Positions 32,056-36,543 of a stretch of 36,543 nucleotides of DNA are shown here, piece by piece. The notes beneath the pieces are model-generated. The model was not told the DNA's origin. It ran no database searches and worked only from the letters and a program-made list of their open reading frames with translations. Every line of letters begins with the position of its first letter. Within the stretch, counting starts at the first letter, position 1. The position numbers and the translations under genes were made by a program. Location of the stretch: the IMG/VR virus record IMGVR_UViG_3300018426_000070, positions 1 through 36,543 of that record. One strand, 5' to 3'. Origin of the DNA: a virus.

Positions 32056-33881
32056 TGGCTTATAAACTTAATAAAACAGATGGATCATTACTTGTTGATT
32101 TAATTGACGGTACTATTGATACAAGTAGTACTTCATTAACTTTAGTAGGGAGAAACTACACAGGTTTTGGTGAATATCTAAATGAAAACTATATAAAACT
32201 TTTAGAAAACTTTAGTAATACAAATGCTCCAAGCAATCCTATTACTGGGCAACTTTGGTGGGATACTACACAAGCAAGATTAAAAGTTTATGAAGGCCAA
32301 ACATTTAAAGCAGTTGGTGGACCTTTCGTTCAAAAAACAGAACCTAATATGGTAGCTGGTGATTTATGGATAGACAACCTTAATGATCAAATATATTTTT
32401 ATGATGGTGAAGGTACTCCAGTACTAGCAGGTCCTTTGTATACAAAAGATCAAGGGCTAACAGGATTCAAAGTAGAAACACTCAGAGATGTACAAGACAG
32501 AACAAGAACTGTAGCTAGTTTATACATAGGAAACGCTTCAACTGGAACAGAAAGAGTTGCAGTAATTAGTAACTTAGAATTTACACCTGCTGTTGGTTTT
32601 GAGATAGCTGGTATTACAGGAAATATTAAAAAAGGTATCAACATTGTATCTTCTGATTTTATATACGAAGGAACTGCTGACATTGCAAAAGCACTTCTTA
32701 CATCAAGTGGGCAAAGAGTTGTTGCAGATGATTTCCTTACAACAAGTACGAATAGTATTATATCAGGAAGTTTAACAGTATCCAACAGTGCAGGTATTAC
32801 TATTGGTCCAAATGCTAACACAGTTATTAGTCCATTAGGTGCTGACTTTGTTTATTCAAATCAATTACTAGATGAAAACGTAATATTTAGAGTTACATCA
32901 AGTGGTTCTGGTGCAGGTCAAGTTGATGCAATTTATATTGATGCACAAAATCAAAGAGTTGGCGTCTTTAAATCTAATCCAGATTATACTTTAGATGTCT
33001 CAGGCGATTTAAGAATCACAGGTAATTTACTTGTTGAAGGCACACAAGCAAGTATAGATGTTAATAATTTAAGAATTCAAGATAAACAAATAGAACTTGC
33101 AATTACAGATGATAGTACACTTGTAACTGATACTGCGGCAGATGATGCAGGTATGGTTGTAAGGGTAACAGGTAATGATAAAAAATGGACTTGGATACAA
33201 GCTACAAATTCATGGACAAGCAATGTAAATGCAAACTTAACAAGTGGAAACACATACAAAATAGATGGTAATGACGTATTAAGTGCAACAGCATTAGGTA
33301 CTGGTGTTACAAGTGCAAACGGTTTATCTAGCATTGGTACTCTCACAAGTTTAGCAGTTGACAACGTTTCCATAGACGGTAATACAATTACAACTACAGG
33401 CGGTGGCTTAAACTTAACACTAGCAGGTAATTTAGACCTAACAAATAATAATAAAATTACAGGACTAGGTGTGCCTAGTGCAGATACTGATGCGGCTTCT
33501 AAAGTTTACGTTGATGAACAAATTGCGGCGGCCGCGATATCATTCAGTATGGATGCAACAGGACTTAATGACACACAGATCGGTCTTGTTCTTGAAGATC
33601 TTGTTCCGGCATCATCAGTTGCGGCAAACGGCACAATAGCAAGAATACACTGTACATCACTTGCAGGTGCAACAGTAAGTAATATTGATATTACCGCTGT
33701 AACAACAAAATCATTCATTGCTGTAGATTCAGCTGGTGTACAGAATGAATCTGTGCTTCAAGATGTAGCTTTTGGAAGCGCAACAGGTACAGTTAGTGTA
33801 ACTATAACAAGAGCTTTAAAAGAATATGTAACAAGCAGTGGCGCTTGGACATTTAGTCAGGATCTAGTGTCAAGTGTTTAA
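32055..33881 (+). CDS. Tail fibre-like structural protein, paralogue 2 of the shared N-terminal module
   Basis: A protein of 608 residues. Residues 1-135 repeat the module of the previous fibre: TSLTLVGRNYTGFGEYLNEN, YIKLLENFSNTNAP, TGQLWWDTT, AGDLWIDNLNDQIYFYDGEG. Beyond that the sequence differs: TLDVSGDLRITGNLLVEGTQ, an RIQDKQIELAI segment, and a KITGLGVPSADTDAASKVYV hinge typical of fibres near residue 475. A run of four alanines follows, then a C-terminal domain of about 110 residues ending GAWTFSQDLVSSV. There is no collar domain and no intramolecular chaperone motif. The shared head and different tail suggest several fibre types attached to equivalent baseplate sites. The ATG overlaps the upstream stop. 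Confidence 0.82.
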   Translation: MAYKLNKTDGSLLVDLIDGTIDTSSTSLTLVGRNYTGFGEYLNENYIKLLENFSNTNAPSNPITGQLWWDTTQARLKVYEGQTFKAVGGPFVQKTEPNMVAGDLWIDNLNDQIYFYDGEGTPVLAGPLYTKDQGLTGFKVETLRDVQDRTRTVASLYIGNASTGTERVAVISNLEFTPAVGFEIAGITGNIKKGINIVSSDFIYEGTADIAKALLTSSGQRVVADDFLTTSTNSIISGSLTVSNSAGITIGPNANTVISPLGADFVYSNQLLDENVIFRVTSSGSGAGQVDAIYIDAQNQRVGVFKSNPDYTLDVSGDLRITGNLLVEGTQASIDVNNLRIQDKQIELAITDDSTLVTDTAADDAGMVVRVTGNDKKWTWIQATNSWTSNVNANLTSGNTYKIDGNDVLSATALGTGVTSANGLSSIGTLTSLAVDNVSIDGNTITTTGGGLNLTLAGNLDLTNNNKITGLGVPSADTDAASKVYVDEQIAAAAISFSMDATGLNDTQIGLVLEDLVPASSVAANGTIARIHCTSLAGATVSNIDITAVTTKSFIAVDSAGVQNESVLQDVAFGSATGTVSVTITRALKEYVTSSGAWTFSQDLVSSV

Positions 33882-33882
33882 G

Positions 33883-33889
33883 ATAAATA
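33883..33889 (+). promoter_or_regulatory. Late-promoter-like element ATAAATA before the third fibre gene
   Basis: ATAAATA begins two bases after the previous stop codon. The predicted start near 33895 leaves a leader of about 17 bases with AAAGG before the ATG at 33912. Confidence 0.6.
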
Positions 33890-33911
33890 TATTAAATGTA
33901 AAGGTTGAAAC

Positions 33912-35390
33912 ATGGCATATACGATAAACAAATATAGCGGAGCAACATTAGTAGTTGTTCAAGATGGTACAATAGACACAACAACAGATTTAACGTTTGT
34001 TGGTAAAAATTATGCTGGGTACGGTGAAATACAAAACGAAAACTTTTTGTTTTTGTTAGAAAATTTTTCCGGAACATCTCAACCACCTAAACCAGTAAGC
34101 GGACAAATATGGCACGATCAAGCCACAAATAAAATTAAATTTTATGATGGTAGTAAATTTAAAACTACAGGTGGCGCAGAAGTTGCTACTACTCAACCAA
34201 CAGGTTTAACTACTGGTGATTTTTGGTGGGATTCAGGAAACAACCAACTTTACACATATAACGGAAGTAGTTTTATTTTAGTAGGTCCGCAAGGTACAGG
34301 AACAGGTTTAACACAGATGCAATCACGTACAGTTCGTGATACGCAATCTGTCAACCACAGTATTATTGCCGCAACCATTGATGACGAAGTTATTTTTACA
34401 ATTAGCTCACAAGAATTTACTATTGATTCAACTGATCCTGCAAACGCAATTACTGGATTTGATGTAATCAAAAAAGGTACAACATTGGTAAACACCCAAG
34501 CGGCAACAAACGGTGTTACAACTACTAATCATTATTATTGGGGTACTTCAAGTAACGCATTAAAATTAAACGGAATTGATGCAAGTTCTTTTGTGCAAAC
34601 AGTTCCAGGACAACCAACAACATTTTCAACAACAGTGCGTTTTCCAGATAGCGGAATAACTATAGGTGATCAAAATGATTTACACTTATACATTGAAAAC
34701 GGTAACCAAGGTGTAGTTGCAAACGAAGTTGGTGTTAACAATGTAATAAAATTAAAAACAAGTAACGCAAACAGTACACAAATTACAAGTGCTATTGTAC
34801 AATCAACAGGAATTAATCCTGGATCTACAAGCACATATACACTTGGTTCAAGCACAGCAAAATGGAGCGATGTGTGGGCTGACAATTTAAGAGGAAATGC
34901 AACATCAGCTACTGCTATTTTATACAACAGTGCATCTTATGCTGGTGATACTAGTGCTACAGCAAATACTACTGCACTAAGAGACAATTCAGGTGATATT
35001 TTTGCAAACTTTTTCAGAGGAACTGCTATTCAAGCTCAGTATGCTGATTTAGCAGAAAAATACACAACAGACAAAGAATATCCAGTAGGTACAGTAATGG
35101 CTGTTGGAGGAGAAGCAGAAACAAGAGCGGCAAAAGTAAGTGATTTTGCTATTGGAGTTATTTCAGATAAACCTGCATATTTAATGAATGCAGAATCAGA
35201 TGGACACCCTATTGCTTTAAAAGGTCGTGTTCCTGTAAGAGTAACAGGTCCTGTATCTAAAGGACAGGCTGTTTACGCATGGCAGGATGGTGTTGCTTCT
35301 ACTATTTCAAGTAATGGATTGGTTGGAGTTGCACTAGAGTCAAGTAATGACGACGGCGAAAAGTTAATCGAGTGTGTGTTAAAAGTATAA
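33912..35390 (+). CDS. Tail fibre-like structural protein, paralogue 3 of the shared N-terminal module
   Basis: A protein of 492 residues. Residues 1-135 repeat the module again: TDLTFVGKNYAGYGEIQNEN, FLFLLENFSGTSQP, SGQIWHDQATNKIKFYDGSK, TGDFWWDSGNNQLYTYNGSS. A MQSRTVRDTQSVNHSIIAAT segment near 135-155 matches the LRDVQDRTRTVASLYI segment of paralogue 2, so these two are closer to each other. After shaft-like repeats (TLGSSTAKWSDVWADNLRGN) the C-terminal region (about 376-492) reads YADLAEKYTTDKEYPVGTVM, ALKGRVPVRVTGPVSKGQAV, then LVGVALESSNDDGEKLIECV, a compact beta domain common at the ends of marine phage fibre proteins. Specific receptor unknown. Confidence 0.83.
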   Translation: MAYTINKYSGATLVVVQDGTIDTTTDLTFVGKNYAGYGEIQNENFLFLLENFSGTSQPPKPVSGQIWHDQATNKIKFYDGSKFKTTGGAEVATTQPTGLTTGDFWWDSGNNQLYTYNGSSFILVGPQGTGTGLTQMQSRTVRDTQSVNHSIIAATIDDEVIFTISSQEFTIDSTDPANAITGFDVIKKGTTLVNTQAATNGVTTTNHYYWGTSSNALKLNGIDASSFVQTVPGQPTTFSTTVRFPDSGITIGDQNDLHLYIENGNQGVVANEVGVNNVIKLKTSNANSTQITSAIVQSTGINPGSTSTYTLGSSTAKWSDVWADNLRGNATSATAILYNSASYAGDTSATANTTALRDNSGDIFANFFRGTAIQAQYADLAEKYTTDKEYPVGTVMAVGGEAETRAAKVSDFAIGVISDKPAYLMNAESDGHPIALKGRVPVRVTGPVSKGQAVYAWQDGVASTISSNGLVGVALESSNDDGEKLIECVLKV

Positions 35391-35393
35391 ATA
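35387..35393 (+). promoter_or_regulatory. Late-promoter-like element ATAAATA containing the stop codon of the third fibre gene
   Basis: The TAA at 35388-35390 lies inside ATAAATA. The predicted start near 35399 leaves about 27 bases before the ATG at 35426, with AGGAAG as ribosome binding site. Confidence 0.6.
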
Positions 35394-35425
35394 TTTAAAA
35401 CACGCACATAATAGGAAGTGAAGTA

Positions 35426-36334
35426 ATGGCAGTAAACGACATTATAACATCTGCAAGATACAACAATGCTCAAGGTAGAGTTGCCGCAGTTTTAGGTAAC
35501 GGTTCAGGTAATGAAGGTTACGGACAAGAAGTAACAAGCCAGCAAGTATCAAGCGGTTTAAGAGTAACTGCACAAGACATTAACAATCTTTTTACAGATC
35601 TTAATAAAATTAAAATACATCAAATCGGTGCAGTGCCAAACAGCATTGCAACAGTAGCAATTGGTGACACCATTGCAGAAGATACAAGTGACGGTGATGT
35701 TTTAAAAGGGTTTGCAGACTATGAAGATTTTATTACAGTAATTGAATCACCTGCAGAAAGATTTAAATTAGCAGTTGCACAAAGTAGTGACGATAATGCC
35801 GCAAAAATTGCCGAAAGAAGAAATCAATGGAGAGCTCCAATTGATACTGAAATTACTATGACATTTGATGATGCAGATCATAGAAGGCATTTTTTTAATG
35901 CAGGCGGGTCTTTAACCATGATAAGTGCATTAAGTAACACACCAGTTTCAGGTGATAGTGTTGCTAAAAGCCAAGACTGGGCAAATATCCTTGCAACAGC
36001 AGGCACTGTCAGTATTAATTATGATACAACTAGCACTACTGGACAAGGTACACCATCTGCGATTGGAAATTATGATTTAACTACTTCATACCAAGAAATT
36101 TACAGAAGAAGTGCAACAGGCGTTTACGGAAATAATAATTATATTATCGAAGCAAAAGCACCTGATGCAAAAACTATTGCTATTAGATTTTACTACTATG
36201 ATCATAATCCTGGTGGTTACAAAATTGACGAACCAGTTCAAGGAGTTCTAAAAGCACAAGTTGGATATGTAAGAGCAAGCGGGTTGTATGTAGATGTTGC
36301 ATTGCCTGCTTTTGCAATAACTAATGCCTTATAG
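35426..36334 (+). CDS. Conserved virion structural protein, tandem paralogue 1
   Basis: A protein of 302 residues, function unknown. The N-terminus MAVNDIITSARYNNAQGRVA, then LGNGSGNEGYGQ and TAQDINNLFTDLNKI, is nearly repeated by the next gene. Near residue 150, TFDDADHRRHFFNAGG is a motif I associate with putative fibre-associated proteins of marine T4-like phages. The rest is beta-rich (SYQEIYRRSATGVYGNNNYI; IAIRFYYYDHNPGG). No enzyme motif or membrane segment is visible. It directly follows the fibre genes and has its own late-promoter-like element, which suggests a tail-periphery component made late. Confidence 0.8.
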   Translation: MAVNDIITSARYNNAQGRVAAVLGNGSGNEGYGQEVTSQQVSSGLRVTAQDINNLFTDLNKIKIHQIGAVPNSIATVAIGDTIAEDTSDGDVLKGFADYEDFITVIESPAERFKLAVAQSSDDNAAKIAERRNQWRAPIDTEITMTFDDADHRRHFFNAGGSLTMISALSNTPVSGDSVAKSQDWANILATAGTVSINYDTTSTTGQGTPSAIGNYDLTTSYQEIYRRSATGVYGNNNYIIEAKAPDAKTIAIRFYYYDHNPGGYKIDEPVQGVLKAQVGYVRASGLYVDVALPAFAITNAL

Positions 36335-36355
36335 GCAAAGTATGGAGATTAAAAT

Positions 36356-36543
36356 ATGGCAGTCGGTGATATTATCACAGCCAACAATTATAATGCAGTC
36401 CAAAATAGGGTAGAAGCTATCTTAGGAAATGGTAGCGGCACCGAAGGATATGGCGAAACTACAGCAAGTAATAATGTTGCTGTAGACGATATAATTTATG
36501 CCAATGATCTAAACGCACTATACACAGATTTTGACAAAATTTA
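36356..36543 (+). CDS. Conserved virion structural protein, tandem paralogue 2 (partial, N-terminal)
   Basis: An open frame starts at ATG 36356 with GGAG at 36344-36347 and runs off the window. About 62 residues are visible: MAVGDIITANNYNAVQNRVE, AILGNGSGTEGYGE, DDIIYANDLNALYTDFDKI. It aligns with the start of the preceding protein, so the pair arose by duplication. The 21-base gap has no ATAAATA element, so it is probably co-transcribed with its neighbour. Confidence 0.85.
   Translation, partial: MAVGDIITANNYNAVQNRVEAILGNGSGTEGYGETTASNNVAVDDIIYANDLNALYTDFDKI

Noticed and set aside
33520-33545. GC-rich tract with a NotI-like site in the second fibre gene as a sign of foreign insertion
   Set aside because: It is explained by a run of four Ala codons following the same GCWGC-avoiding codon rule; flanking composition is ordinary.
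36326-36337. GCCT-TAT-AGGC inverted repeat at the end of the first tandem paralogue, as a terminator
   Set aside because: The stem is only four base pairs, there is no T-run, and the next gene starts 21 bases later, so termination there is unlikely.
1-36543. Search for tRNA genes, CRISPR arrays, insertion sequences, integrase or attachment sites
   Set aside because: Coding density is near complete and no cloverleaf, regular spacer array, transposase motif or terminal inverted repeat was seen.

Overview
The window looks like the tail-baseplate and tail-fibre module of a T4-like (Straboviridae/Kyanoviridae-type) marine myovirus. Base composition is AT-rich, roughly one third G+C by eye. Gene content and spacing resemble T4-like phages of marine bacteria such as cyanobacteria or the SAR11/Pelagibacter clade. 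The host cannot be fixed from this window, and I see no tRNA, integrase, insertion sequence or CRISPR array.

Layout. On the minus strand, positions 1-2345 hold the conserved T4 block of the late sigma factor gp55, the nuclease subunit gp47 and the SMC-like ATPase gp46 (cut by the window edge). A short divergent control region (about 2346-2429) carries a near-consensus sigma-70-type promoter facing left and a late-promoter-like CTAAATA facing right. From 2430 to the end everything is on the plus strand: a probable tail-tube cap (gp48-like), gp53, a large hub protein, the gp5 spike with a GH19-type lysozyme domain, a second peptidoglycan hydrolase, a PAAR spike tip, gp25, an oversized gp6, one 4950-residue structural protein filling 41% of the window, a conserved small structural protein, three paralogous fibre proteins that share an N-terminal module, and two tandem paralogous virion proteins (the second cut by the window edge).

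How they work together. gp46/gp47 process DNA ends during recombination-dependent replication, and gp55 redirects host RNA polymerase to late promoters. The plus-strand genes are likely late genes: ATAAATA/CTAAATA elements precede several of them, often overlapping the previous stop codon. Their products would build the hub and spike (hub, gp5, hydrolase, PAAR), the wedge (gp53, gp25, gp6 and possibly the giant protein) and the host-binding periphery. Genes are packed with TAATG overlaps or gaps of a few bases, and no intergenic gap exceeds about 90 bases.

Most notable. (1) Reading the whole window I found no 5'-GCWGC-3' (GCAGC/GCTGC). The Ala-Ala pairs I examined all switch the first codon to GCC or GCG, which points to strong selection against a specific restriction or methylation site. 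(2) The 4950-residue protein contains a seven-repeat beta-propeller-like region interrupted by a long insertion, carbohydrate-binding-like modules and an array of C-terminal beta repeats. (3) The gp5 spike places a GH19 lysozyme after the beta-helix rather than before it as in T4.
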